Source: Planctomycetota bacterium (GTDB lineage: Bacteria; Planctomycetota; Planctomycetia; Pirellulales; Pirellulaceae). Taken from it: DNA of 40,254 bases. This document shows, one piece after another, positions 7,746 through 16,371 of the stretch. The position numbers and the translations under genes were made by a program. Under the pieces are notes generated by a model that did no database searches, was not told where the DNA came from, and saw only the letters and a program-made list of their open reading frames with translations. The number at the start of each line of letters is the position of its first letter. Position 1 is the stretch's first letter. The stretch is from assembly GCA_963204915.1 (NCBI GenBank), contig CAUJHS010000041.1:1-40254 (forward strand). The letters are read 5' to 3'.

Positions 7746-9044
7746 TCAACGTTCCACCAGCGGAACTACCACCAATTTAACGACCTCGCCGGACGTTCGC
7801 GGCGCGTGGGGCGGCGCCGCGTTCAATTGCCTGGCGACACAAATCAGTTCGCCCTCCTCCGACACATTGAAGATCGACGCCCGCACGCGCATCGTGCTAT
7901 CCAGTTGGACGGGCAGAACGCACACCTCCGTAAGCATACGTGCTCCCCCAAGGCTTTCGGAACCGGTCGGCCCTTCGGGCGGCGCCGGCAAACCGGCCCC
8001 GAGCGGGCGTCCTTGATAGTTCTTGACGACGTAGGTCAGCGGCGGCTTGCCGGGACGCGTCACTTCCAGATGAAACTCGCGTCCCTCGGGGGCGCCAAAC
8101 ACGCCTAAATTGCCGCCTGGCTTAAAGAGCAGGACCGGCGCCCACGACAATTCGGGTTTCGTCGAGGTCCAGGGCGCAATCGCGCGAACCTGATCCAACC
8201 GCCCCGGGGCCGAAATGCGCACCTGCCGCGGCCAAAACGGCGCGGTGGCAAAGATCATCCGCCGATTCTTTTCCAGCCGGATCGTCTCGCCGGAACCCGG
8301 ACCAGGATCCGCAGCAGCCCAAGAGCTGCACAAGGTTTCGTCGTAAGTCTTGGTTTCCGTTTCAGCGGGCGCGTCGTGGTCACTCGGGACCGGGTCGAGC
8401 ATCACGTCGAACTCCGGCGCCTCCACCACGCCGACAAACAGGCTGAGTAGCCCCAGCGTGGGGATCAAGAAAATAAAGAACTGCGTGCAGCGCCGCGTCG
8501 AGAACGCCAGGGCGAGCCTGAAATCGACGGCGTGCAAAAACCATGACGGAACCTTCTTGGCAAAGATAGGAGAGGTCAGAATGCCAATGATCACGACTAC
8601 CGAGATTTTCAAGCTTTGAGCCCCAAAGACACAAAACACCCACAGGGCGACGAGCATTAAAAGAACCACGAACAGCAAAAGATTCCGCCCGAACACGCGG
8701 TTGACGGTTTTCTGTTCGGTTTCACCAGGCAACTTGTCGAGAAGCTCGAGCACCTGGTTACAGCGTTGCTCAAAAACTCGGCTGTTTGGGCGCTCCTCTT
8801 TCGCCGCTTGCATTAACTCCCGCAGGTCGCGCTCTCTTACGAAGTACTTCAGCACCTCATGCACCACCTCGGGCCACTTGGCGTCTAGAGATACGATGTC
8901 TCCAAGCGAAAGCTCGAACTTGTATTCCAGCAGTCGCGCCAGTTCTTTGCTGTCGAAATGCTTAACCAACGCCTCGTGAGCAACCGCCAGAGGGTTGAGC
9001 GAGCTGCGCGGGTTCAGCGATTCAAGCACCATATATCGCGTCAC
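7746..9044 (-). CDS. EAD1-tagged membrane protein
   Basis: A 432-residue protein. Residues 24-90 form an effector-associated domain 1 (EAD1)-like helical adaptor: LARLLEYKFELSLGDIVSL, then WPEVVHEVLKYF and ELMQAAKEERP. Three hydrophobic helices follow (about residues 120-140, 145-162 and 185-205), then a long beta-rich C-terminal part without recognisable enzyme motifs. EAD1 domains are known to connect effectors to NTPase sensors by homotypic contact, so the N-terminus should face the cytoplasm, with the C-terminal domain probably across the membrane. GTG at 9044 or ATG at 9032 could be the start; neither has a clear ribosome site. It heads a three-gene minus-strand set with two secreted proteins. 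Its EAD1 looks most like that of the NACHT protein at 35202-37550. Confidence 0.78.
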   Translation of the reverse strand: MTRYMVLESLNPRSSLNPLAVAHEALVKHFDSKELARLLEYKFELSLGDIVSLDAKWPEVVHEVLKYFVRERDLRELMQAAKEERPNSRVFEQRCNQVLELLDKLPGETEQKTVNRVFGRNLLLFVVLLMLVALWVFCVFGAQSLKISVVVIIGILTSPIFAKKVPSWFLHAVDFRLALAFSTRRCTQFFIFLIPTLGLLSLFVGVVEAPEFDVMLDPVPSDHDAPAETETKTYDETLCSSWAAADPGPGSGETIRLEKNRRMIFATAPFWPRQVRISAPGRLDQVRAIAPWTSTKPELSWAPVLLFKPGGNLGVFGAPEGREFHLEVTRPGKPPLTYVVKNYQGRPLGAGLPAPPEGPTGSESLGGARMLTEVCVLPVQLDSTMRVRASIFNVSEEGELICVARQLNAAPPHAPRTSGEVVKLVVVPLVER

Positions 9045-9212
9045 TAATTAGCCCATGGGTGGGCGGAGAACAGCCGGCGGCTTTCCCTCCGCGCGTCAGC
9101 CTCTTGCGAAGCCCAAGGATCGGCAATTCCCTCATTATACGCGGGGTGATCGTAGTCAGCATCGCGGTTGCGGTGCGAAAGGCGGCAATGCCGGCGTGCC
9201 CCGAGCCTCGCT

Positions 9213-9590
9213 TTACTTCCTTTCCGCTTTCGGCCTCGTTGTCCAGACTGCGAATAGAGCAACGACACCGGGTAAGGTTTGTATTGCCAGTGTCGTATAG
9301 GCCAAAGTTACTCCGAATAGGCCGGCGATGATGACGCACGCAAGAAAGAAAGTTGCGGTTCGGCGGCCATCCGACTTCAAGGTCAAACTCCAAATCAAGC
9401 CAGCGGCCAGGAATCCGTTGTACAACCCGGCGTTGGCGACGATCATGCCCGCCTGTTGCGCTTGCTCAGGAGTAAAGTCAAGCCTGCCGTGAACCTTGGG
9501 ATGGCTCCAAAAAAACATTTCCACAACGGCGATCACGATATGGACCAGTGCGACGAGCGATACCAACGTCTTGGCGATCATCGATAACAT
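9213..9590 (-). CDS. DUF1304-type small membrane protein
   Basis: A 125-residue protein with about four transmembrane helices (LVSLVALVHIVIAVVEMF near the start, then NAGLYNGFLAAGLIWSL, TFFLACVIIAGLFGVT and a last one near LPGVVALFAVW). The HIVIAVVEMFFW and ANAGLYNGFLAAGL segments are typical of the DUF1304 family, inner-membrane proteins of unknown role. The start at 9590 gives a normal family length and has a GAGA ribosome site; the open frame extends upstream without family-like sequence. It lies about 170 bases upstream of the EAD1 membrane-protein gene on the same strand, and that gap shows no gene. Confidence 0.82.
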   Translation of the reverse strand: MLSMIAKTLVSLVALVHIVIAVVEMFFWSHPKVHGRLDFTPEQAQQAGMIVANAGLYNGFLAAGLIWSLTLKSDGRRTATFFLACVIIAGLFGVTLAYTTLAIQTLPGVVALFAVWTTRPKAERK

Positions 9591-9942
9591 AGTTCTCTTT
9601 TCTTTTCGGCGAATGAACAAGAAGTGGCGGGCGCCCATTGCTCGCACGCCATTCGCATGGCAATTGCCGTAAACCTTTTTAAGAGAACAGCGAACTGCGC
9701 GTGACGCCAGGGTCGTTCGGGGTTGATCGAGAAAAATCCTTGAGATACGACTCCCATTTTCTTGAGCCGGTATTGCCACAGCGCACACCCCCTCTGCGGG
9801 ACGGATTTCGGCAAAAATTCGTTTGCGCCCCCGATCGTCCCTAGTAGAACCTCTACCTTTGCTATTTCATGAATACTCGCTGGATTTTCAGTCTCTCAAT
9901 CCGGTTGAAGGAAAACATCCGACTCCTTTGAAGATGCAGTAA
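9591..9942. other. Divergent intergenic region
   Basis: About 350 bases between the minus-strand DUF1304-type gene and the plus-strand metalloprotease gene. It should hold promoters for both directions. I see no convincing consensus promoter, repeat or hairpin and no supported gene in it. Confidence 0.5.
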
Positions 9943-11331
9943 ATGAAGCCCGATTTCCAGTGTTTCTTACGACGCCTCGCGTTAGGCTTGGCAAGTTGGT
10001 CGTTGCTGTCGATGTGCTTGTGGGAGGAACGATCGTCAACCGCGTTCGCCCAAGACCTCGAAAGTCTCCAAAGCCAATTCCAGGAGTTGGAGAAGCGATT
10101 GAAGGCCCTGGAAGATCGATTGCAGTCGATGCCGCAAGGCGCCGGGCCTGCGAAGGCGCAGGATGCAGCGGTTCCGAAGGTCTTTCGCTTGCCGGAAGGA
10201 TTCCAGAAAAGAGCGATTCGTTCGACGCGCGATCTTGCCATGTCTGAGGGTGTGGCGAACGATAGCGACTTCGACGGCCTGACGGATAATGAAGAAACCA
10301 CGTTGGGAACCAATCCGGCCCTGCCCGACACGGATGGCGACGCGCTGTTGGATGGTTGGGAAGCGCATGGCGTGAATGGCATCGACTTGCCCGCCTTGGG
10401 CGCATCGCCTTTGCACAAAGACATCTTCGTCGAGATGGACTATATGGTCCGTGCGAGCGCCACCAACAGCCTCGGTCCAAATGCCGCCGTGATCAACGGA
10501 ATTCGCCAGGCGTTTGCCCAAGCCCCGGTGAACAATCCGGATGATGTTCCGGGCATTAACATTCACTTGGAAGTGGGTAATGAGGTTGCCTATGATCCGG
10601 ACCTCAATCCCTACCAAGACGAGTTCTTTGCACTTAAAGGCGTGCATTTCGCTTCGGCGCGCGCGCCGGTGTATCGCTATATGATCTGGGCGAACGGCTA
10701 CCGTGGCGGAAGTTCCAGCGGCGTGGCGATGGGTATTCCGCATTCTGATTTTTTGGTGACGTTGGGTTTATGGAACGGCGGTGCCGGTGGAACCGACAAC
10801 GAAAAGATCGGCACCTTCATCCATGAACTGGGCCACTGCTTGGGACTGACGCACGGGGGCGCCGGGGACCACACGCACTACAAGCCCAATCACATCAGCG
10901 TGATGAACTACGCCTTCCAAACGCGCGGGATCAAGGTCTATAGCGCCCGCCGGTTCGACTACCAGCGCTTCCCGCTGCCCGTCTTGCGAGAGAACTTTCT
11001 TTCCGAGGCGGCAGGATTGGGCGGCGGCAGCGACCTGAGCGGCTATTGGACGATCATCCAGCCCAATCGCGAGGTTCGCGCTGACGTGGCCATCGACTGT
11101 AACAACAACAATCTGATCGATTCGGGAAATGTAAGCCGCGATCTCAACGGGGACAATTTCCTGGGCGACCTGGCGCCGACGCCGGATCAATGGAAGGTGC
11201 TGGTCTATAACGGCGGGTCCATCGGCTCGTTGGAGACTTTGGAGAACGCGCTGGAAACGGCCGAAGACGCATTCGAGCCATTCCCCTACATTGAGCTGAC
11301 CGAGGAAATGGACCGGCAATTCGCGCCCTAG
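9943..11331 (+). CDS. Secreted metzincin-type zinc metalloprotease with calcium repeats
   Basis: A 462-residue protein. A signal peptide (residues 1-36, ending AFAQ) is followed by a short coiled coil (about 38-62, LQSQFQELEKRLKALEDRL). Next come thrombospondin type-3-like calcium-binding Asp repeats (NDSDFDGLTDNEE and PDTDGDALLDGWE). The catalytic domain carries the zinc motif HELGHCLGLTH (His294, Glu295, His298, His304) and a downstream Met-turn SVMNY (Met321), so it should be a metzincin-type peptidase acting outside the cell. A further Asp/Asn-rich calcium-like loop (DCNNNNLIDSG, DLNGDNFLGD) is near the C-terminus. The ATG is preceded only by a weak ribosome site. A trypsin-like protease follows 58 bases later on the same strand, so the two are probably co-expressed. 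Confidence 0.87.
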   Translation: MKPDFQCFLRRLALGLASWSLLSMCLWEERSSTAFAQDLESLQSQFQELEKRLKALEDRLQSMPQGAGPAKAQDAAVPKVFRLPEGFQKRAIRSTRDLAMSEGVANDSDFDGLTDNEETTLGTNPALPDTDGDALLDGWEAHGVNGIDLPALGASPLHKDIFVEMDYMVRASATNSLGPNAAVINGIRQAFAQAPVNNPDDVPGINIHLEVGNEVAYDPDLNPYQDEFFALKGVHFASARAPVYRYMIWANGYRGGSSSGVAMGIPHSDFLVTLGLWNGGAGGTDNEKIGTFIHELGHCLGLTHGGAGDHTHYKPNHISVMNYAFQTRGIKVYSARRFDYQRFPLPVLRENFLSEAAGLGGGSDLSGYWTIIQPNREVRADVAIDCNNNNLIDSGNVSRDLNGDNFLGDLAPTPDQWKVLVYNGGSIGSLETLENALETAEDAFEPFPYIELTEEMDRQFAP

Positions 11332-11389
11332 TCGGCGTGGCGATTCCGCCCCCCTTTTCATCTCGTTTACCAATTCAGGAACTGCCTTC

Positions 11390-12340
11390 ATGAATCCCAA
11401 GCCGGTTGCTTTGCCGCGTCCGCGGCGCGTGGAAGTGTCGGTTGCTGCCGCCCTCGAAGCAGTGGGCGAGGCTCAGCCTAAACTGCAGGACATGTTGCGG
11501 CGCCGCGAGACGCTCGCCTACGAGCTGGAGCTGCTCGACGCGGAAGTCGAACGCCTGGCGATCGAAAGCATCTGCGGCCACGTGGACGACACCCAGGATG
11601 TCGAAACCTACGATGGATCGCTCGGCGTAACCCGCCAATTTGTAGACGACCACGAACGCTCCGTCGGCCAACTGCAGTGGCTCGACGATCTCTTTGGCCG
11701 GTTTAACGGCCCGAACGATTCGCCGGGCGACGTGGCCGGCGTGCGCTGGGGAAGCGGTGGGCTGTTTGCGAACGACCTCTTCATCACCGCCGGCCATTGC
11801 TTCGACCAGCATGGCGGCGGTTGGCAGCGTCCCAAACGAAACGGCGTCACGATCCCGCCGCAAGAGATTGCCACGCTCATGCGGATCAACTTCAACTATC
11901 AGGTGGATGGGGCGACCGGCGCCGTTCGGCCGGGCGCCGCGTTCCCCGTCGAAGCACTCCTTGAGTACCGGCTCGGCGGCTTGGACTTTGCGATCGTCCG
12001 CGTCGGCCGCAACGCCGCAGGCCGCTTGCCTGGCGAGGACTTCGGGACCCTGCAAGCCGCCGCGGCCGACCTCACCACGGACGCAGCAACGCTCTGCCTG
12101 ATTCAGCATCCATCCGGCCGGCCCAAGCGTGTGGAGGCGGGGCCGATGCTGCACAACCTCGGCGGGCAAATCGCCTACGACAGCCTCGATACCGAGGGAG
12201 GCTCTTCCGGTTCGCCGATCCTTTCTGACACGGGCGAAATCGTCGGCGTCCACACCAATGGCGGCTGCTCCGCATTCAGCGGATTCAATTTCGGCGTAGC
12301 CATCGGCGCCATTCGCGGCGCCTCCGACGTGCTCGCCTAG
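11390..12340 (+). CDS. Trypsin-like serine protease, no signal peptide
   Basis: A 316-residue protein. The first 110 residues are helical and charged (MLRRRETLAYELELLDAEV region), with no signal peptide. The S1-type protease fold follows, with the triad His136 (ITAGHCF), Asp199 (LDFAIV) and Ser273 (GGSSGSPI). It looks like a V8/HtrA-type endopeptidase without a PDZ domain. An AGGAA ribosome site precedes the ATG. The product is predicted to be cytoplasmic, unlike its secreted metalloprotease neighbour. The stop is 20 bases from the convergent LodA-type gene. It is less similar to the two trypsin domains at 24985-30695 than those are to each other. Confidence 0.85.
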   Translation: MNPKPVALPRPRRVEVSVAAALEAVGEAQPKLQDMLRRRETLAYELELLDAEVERLAIESICGHVDDTQDVETYDGSLGVTRQFVDDHERSVGQLQWLDDLFGRFNGPNDSPGDVAGVRWGSGGLFANDLFITAGHCFDQHGGGWQRPKRNGVTIPPQEIATLMRINFNYQVDGATGAVRPGAAFPVEALLEYRLGGLDFAIVRVGRNAAGRLPGEDFGTLQAAAADLTTDAATLCLIQHPSGRPKRVEAGPMLHNLGGQIAYDSLDTEGGSSGSPILSDTGEIVGVHTNGGCSAFSGFNFGVAIGAIRGASDVLA

Positions 12341-12360
12341 TTGCGGCAAGTCACGAGCGC

Positions 12361-14280
12361 TCACCCGCGAAGCAACGGTTGTTGAAAACGGTGAATCTTG
12401 GGGATGAACTCTGGGTCGTCGGGCTGTTGAGTCGCGGTTGGCGCCGAGACGGCGGTTCGCTCTAGGGCGGCGGTTGGCGCGGGCGGGTGGCCCGATTCGG
12501 CGCCGCCGGAAATCGTTTCCACCAAGATGTTTTCGGGGAACTCTCCGCCGCCGGGTCCCGGCCTGGCGGCGACCACGCCCATTTCTCCAAACCTCGCGAC
12601 CATGGCTGGAAGGTATTGGCTTGGGCGACGCCCCAGGCTGCGGAACCAATCCACGCGCCGGCGGAACGCGGCCATGCGATCCTCGGGCGAAGCGTTTCCA
12701 TCCATCACGATTCGATAATCGTCGTCGAGAAGCACCTGGTTGGGAACCCGCGCCGGCCAGAACGTCGGAGTGAAGGGCGTGAAGCGCTCGTAGCCCGAAC
12801 GGCAACTGGCGCTGTCGGTCTGCCACGGGAGCGCCATCCACCGCGTGAGGTCTCCCGCGCCGAGCGCGCTAAGTGGTCCAGTAGAGGACATCGCCACGGC
12901 CGGCGAGAGCACGTCGCCATAATCCGGCTCCGGCATGGCCGCGGGTCGTTCGCGAAGGCGCAGGCGGCGCAAGTCCCGAAAGATCAACGGGGCGCGGATC
13001 GCCCACGTCACCTCACATCCGGGATGGAATGCGTCCGCCACGGCGAAGGTGAGCGCCGCCTCGGTGAGGACGCCAGGCTGCAGAGGCAAATCGACCTCAT
13101 CCAGCGACGCGGGACGTCGTGCGCCAGGATCGTAATCCGCTTGAAAGGCGCCTCGCGACCATTGCTCCAGCCGCGCCAGTTGCAGGGGGCTGAGCGCCAG
13201 GTCGAGTCGCGGGCTGCCATCCACATCCATCGCGTCGCCATAGACTTGAGGCCACAAACCGCGCCAGCCGTTGTTGCCGCTATAGTTGCGGAAGTGATGG
13301 TAAATTTGGCGCCGCGTCTCTTCCAACTGATCGAACAGGACGCGGTCGGTGGCCGGATCGGGGCTCGCGGCTAAACGGGCCAGCAACTCGGGCCGCGTGA
13401 AGTCGTAGGGGCCGCGCCAGCCAAACGTTTCGGCAAAGCCCGCGTTGACCCATTGCAGCGCCGACAGCCGCTCGAAAATCGGCAAGATGTGGCGTTGAAA
13501 CGAAACCGGGCCGGGATAGCCGGGTCCGGGCGGCGTCATCCGGTACAGCAGCAGATCGTACAAAGTGCGAACGGACTTCAACTGCGGAGCGTAGTTCGGT
13601 GGACCGACGATCACCCACGCCGGCTCGACGGGAATTTCCTGCCCGTCCAATCGCACACGGGCGCGGACCGGGCCATCGGCGATATCGTCGTACCAGCCAT
13701 CGTTGTTGGCGAAGTCCGTTGGCGGAAGCCCGAACGCCGAACGCGAGACTCCGCGCCCCGGCAGAAACAGGAGTCGGCCCGCCGCATCCGTTTGCAACTC
13801 GCCCAGATAGACCGCCTGGCCGAGAAACTGGCCGGAGTCGAACGCCGGACCGGTTGTGATGTTCGCCCCGCGAATCGATCTTGGGCCGGGGTCGATGACC
13901 AGTTGGCGGCGTTCTTCTCCATGCAAGTTGGAGTTTCGGCGGCGCGACGGCTCCACCCTGGGATCACTGGCTTCAGGAATGTCCAGCGCGAGGGTGAACG
14001 TGTACCAAGCCGCCTTCTTGTTGGCGACGTGTACGGTCCATTCGATGTCGGCGCGTTCGCTCGTCAGCTCGCCCACCACCTCGCCGTCCCGGTTGAACCC
14101 GTAGATCCGAAAGCGCGCGGCTTCGCGCTTCAAGCGACCCTGCGCGTCGCGATAGAATTCGGCTGGCTGAGGCGCCGGATGGGGTGTTTCTGGTCCCAGG
14201 TAAAACTCCTGGGGGCTGTTTCCGACGCGCGCCATGCCGATCGCGGGATGGATCTCGGCGCGGACGATCGTGGTGTCCAT
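12361..14280 (-). CDS. LodA-type CTQ-dependent oxidase, stand-alone
   Basis: A 639-residue protein of the LodA/GoxA family, quinoprotein amino-acid oxidases that carry a cysteine tryptophylquinone (CTQ) made from their own Cys and Trp and that release hydrogen peroxide. The family start IHPAIGMARVGNSPQEFYLG is at residues 9-28. The later region TRWMALPWQTDSASC holds the candidate Trp486. The usual PGIE-like motif is HPGCE here, which places Cys422 as the candidate partner; the homologous module at 16372 has its Cys further upstream. The ATG at 14280 has an AGAGG ribosome site. The gene is last in a minus-strand set with esterase, LodB-type and fusion genes (38 bases from the esterase gene). 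The substrate is unknown. Maturation should need the LodB-type protein nearby. Confidence 0.82.
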   Translation of the reverse strand: MDTTIVRAEIHPAIGMARVGNSPQEFYLGPETPHPAPQPAEFYRDAQGRLKREAARFRIYGFNRDGEVVGELTSERADIEWTVHVANKKAAWYTFTLALDIPEASDPRVEPSRRRNSNLHGEERRQLVIDPGPRSIRGANITTGPAFDSGQFLGQAVYLGELQTDAAGRLLFLPGRGVSRSAFGLPPTDFANNDGWYDDIADGPVRARVRLDGQEIPVEPAWVIVGPPNYAPQLKSVRTLYDLLLYRMTPPGPGYPGPVSFQRHILPIFERLSALQWVNAGFAETFGWRGPYDFTRPELLARLAASPDPATDRVLFDQLEETRRQIYHHFRNYSGNNGWRGLWPQVYGDAMDVDGSPRLDLALSPLQLARLEQWSRGAFQADYDPGARRPASLDEVDLPLQPGVLTEAALTFAVADAFHPGCEVTWAIRAPLIFRDLRRLRLRERPAAMPEPDYGDVLSPAVAMSSTGPLSALGAGDLTRWMALPWQTDSASCRSGYERFTPFTPTFWPARVPNQVLLDDDYRIVMDGNASPEDRMAAFRRRVDWFRSLGRRPSQYLPAMVARFGEMGVVAARPGPGGGEFPENILVETISGGAESGHPPAPTAALERTAVSAPTATQQPDDPEFIPKIHRFQQPLLRG

Positions 14281-14318
14281 AAGGCCTCTTTCTGTGGAAG
14301 CAACTATTTTCGTACGGT

Positions 14319-15212
14319 TCACGGCAACGGGTGTTTTTTGAAGAACTCCCAAATCAGGTCGTTGGCGGAAACCTTTTGCGTTGTTTCTCCGAGTAGCTCC
14401 TGATATTGCGGCGTCGAATAACGGGCTGGCCGAGGGCGGCCGGGCCACAAGTGGCCGCCGCCGACGATCTCGACCAGAACGACCTCGGCGCTCCCGGCGC
14501 CCATCGGCGGATGTCGCTTTTGGTGTACCGCCAGCGGAGCCGCACTCAAGGTGGAAACCTCCGGCGTCTTGTTGGCCTTGTTGTTCTCGACCCAAAACTC
14601 AACGTGCTTCGCGACCGAGGTAACCGGTTGTCCCGCAAGGTTTCCGCCTTCGTAACCGATCACGTTGTCGGCGGTGCCGTGGAAGTGAATTACGGGAATC
14701 GCGCGATGGGGAGTGCAGCCGTCGAGCATCAGGGTGCCTGCGACCGAGGCGATCGCCGCCACCTGGTCGGGCATCTCGCACGCCAGGCGGTTCGCCATCA
14801 TGGCGCCATTGGACATTCCAACCGCATAAACGCGTTTTGCATCCACGTTGGTCATGGCGGCAACGTCCTTGAGCAATGCCTTGACGAACTCGACATCCTT
14901 GGAGACCGCGTTACAGCAGCGACCTGCGTTCCAACTCGTCTGGTTCCCCAAGCCTGCCGGATAGACGGCAAGGAACCCCGCCTGGTCTGCTTTCTCGTTC
15001 AGGCCGGAATCCAAGGCCATCGTCGCGGGGGTCTCCTTGTAACCGTGGAAAATCAGCGCCAGCGGATGGGGTTGGCTTGCGACATACCCGGTTGGGACAT
15101 GGACGGTGTACTTCCGTGGCGTTCCGTCCACGTCCAGGGACCGGTCGTGATCGCCAGGTCCCAGTTGAGCGAGGGAAGCGGATAGAAGAAGCAGGACAGG
15201 AACGCCACTCAT
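14319..15212 (-). CDS. Secreted PHB-depolymerase/LpqC-type esterase
   Basis: A 297-residue alpha/beta hydrolase with a signal peptide (MSGVPVLLLLSASLAQLG). The family pattern is clear: YTVHVPTGY, LALIFHGYKETP, the nucleophile elbow GMSNGAMMA (GxSxG, Ser near residue 135), the acid in HGTADNVIGYEGG and the catalytic His in GGGHLWPG. Such enzymes cleave short-chain esters, for example polyhydroxybutyrate oligomers or feruloyl esters; the substrate cannot be read from sequence. AAGGAGGATT lies just upstream of the ATG, a near-perfect ribosome site. It lies 10 bases after the LodB-type gene and 38 bases before the LodA-type gene, so it belongs to the redox operon by position, though its role there is unclear. 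Confidence 0.86.
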   Translation of the reverse strand: MSGVPVLLLLSASLAQLGPGDHDRSLDVDGTPRKYTVHVPTGYVASQPHPLALIFHGYKETPATMALDSGLNEKADQAGFLAVYPAGLGNQTSWNAGRCCNAVSKDVEFVKALLKDVAAMTNVDAKRVYAVGMSNGAMMANRLACEMPDQVAAIASVAGTLMLDGCTPHRAIPVIHFHGTADNVIGYEGGNLAGQPVTSVAKHVEFWVENNKANKTPEVSTLSAAPLAVHQKRHPPMGAGSAEVVLVEIVGGGHLWPGRPRPARYSTPQYQELLGETTQKVSANDLIWEFFKKHPLP

Positions 15213-15222
15213 GGAATCCTCC

Positions 15223-16359
15223 TTATCGTGTGGGTAAGGCGGGGAGCGGGCCGGCGCTGGGGAGCGCCTGGCGCCGCGCCCAGAAGTCCGAGTCGGGCCA
15301 GCGCACGACCTGCCGGTAATAGTAAGTCCGCGCCTCCAAATACCGGGCGAAGATTTCGTCGAGCCAGGCGCGATAAGCCGCTAACCCCTCGGCTTCGCCC
15401 AGCAGCGATTGGGCGATGGCGTCGGCGGCGCGCTCCGCGGACTCCAAGGCGAATGAAATGCCGGCCGAGGAGAGCGGGTCGAACGACATCGCGGCGTCGC
15501 CCACCGCCAGCCAGTTAGGACCGTCGCCGGGCGCCAAGCGCGCGGTAGGAGCGGCGACCGTGCGCAACTCCGCGTCGCCGACCGCCGCGCCGAACATTTT
15601 TCCGATGAGCTTCGTCGCCGCCAGCTCTTCACTCCAGGCGCGCTGCAAATCCTGGCGCCGGCGCGGCAGCCGCGGAGCATCGGTGAAGTACGCGACGATC
15701 GCCTGTCCGCTCGGCAACTTTGCGGCGTACCACCAGCCGTGTGGCGCCGCTTCGAGGAAGGTGCGTTGGTCCGCCAGGCGGCCATCGCGCCCGGCGGCGA
15801 TGACGGCGACCAACGCGTCCAGCGCGAGGGGGCGGCTCCCGAGCTTTTGCGCGACGCTCGCCGCGCGGCCCGTGGCGTCCACCACGAAGTCGGCCGCCAG
15901 CACCGTGGGGCCTTGAGGCGTCTCGGCTTCGACCATCACTTGACCGTCGGGGAAGAGCTGCAGCCGCCGGACCACGGTTTGGCGGCAGACGCGCGCTCCC
16001 TGGAGTTCGGCCAGCTCGGCCAGCCGCGCGTCGAACTTCGCGCGGTCGAGATGCCAACCATGCCCGTAGGGGTTGAAAATGAAATCGTTCTCGTACGGCG
16101 CTTCCTCGCCCCAGAGCGACACGATTCCGGGCGAAGGCGCGTGACCGTCGCGCTGAAACGCCTCCCAGGCGCCCAGTTGCGCGAGCAGCGACTGGGCCTG
16201 GGGCGGCAGCGTTTCTCCGATCCGAAAACCCCCATAGTCTGTGCGTTCGAGAACGGTCACGTCCAGGCGGCGCCGGCGCAGCTCGATCGCCAGCGCGGTC
16301 CCCGCCGGACCGCCTCCGGCCACAACGACGTGGCGCATCCTGGTTTGGCGTGCGAGCAT
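15223..16359 (-). CDS. LodB-type FAD-dependent oxidoreductase
   Basis: A 378-residue flavoprotein of the halogenase/monooxygenase-like group. VVVAGGGPAGTALAIEL at the N-terminus is the GxGxxG dinucleotide fold. RIGETLPP, VVDATGR and AVGDAAMSFDPLSSAGI are the later FAD-contact motifs. In LodA systems the flavoprotein LodB is needed to build the tryptophylquinone in LodA. Placement between two LodA-type genes makes that role likely here; a single LodB-type gene would have to serve both, unless another lies elsewhere. Met8 (MRHVVVAGGG) is a possible alternative start. It lies 12 bases after the fusion gene and 10 bases before the esterase gene. Confidence 0.84.
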   Translation of the reverse strand: MLARQTRMRHVVVAGGGPAGTALAIELRRRRLDVTVLERTDYGGFRIGETLPPQAQSLLAQLGAWEAFQRDGHAPSPGIVSLWGEEAPYENDFIFNPYGHGWHLDRAKFDARLAELAELQGARVCRQTVVRRLQLFPDGQVMVEAETPQGPTVLAADFVVDATGRAASVAQKLGSRPLALDALVAVIAAGRDGRLADQRTFLEAAPHGWWYAAKLPSGQAIVAYFTDAPRLPRRRQDLQRAWSEELAATKLIGKMFGAAVGDAELRTVAAPTARLAPGDGPNWLAVGDAAMSFDPLSSAGISFALESAERAADAIAQSLLGEAEGLAAYRAWLDEIFARYLEARTYYYRQVVRWPDSDFWARRQALPSAGPLPALPTR

Positions 16360-16371
16360 TTTCCGGCGGTC

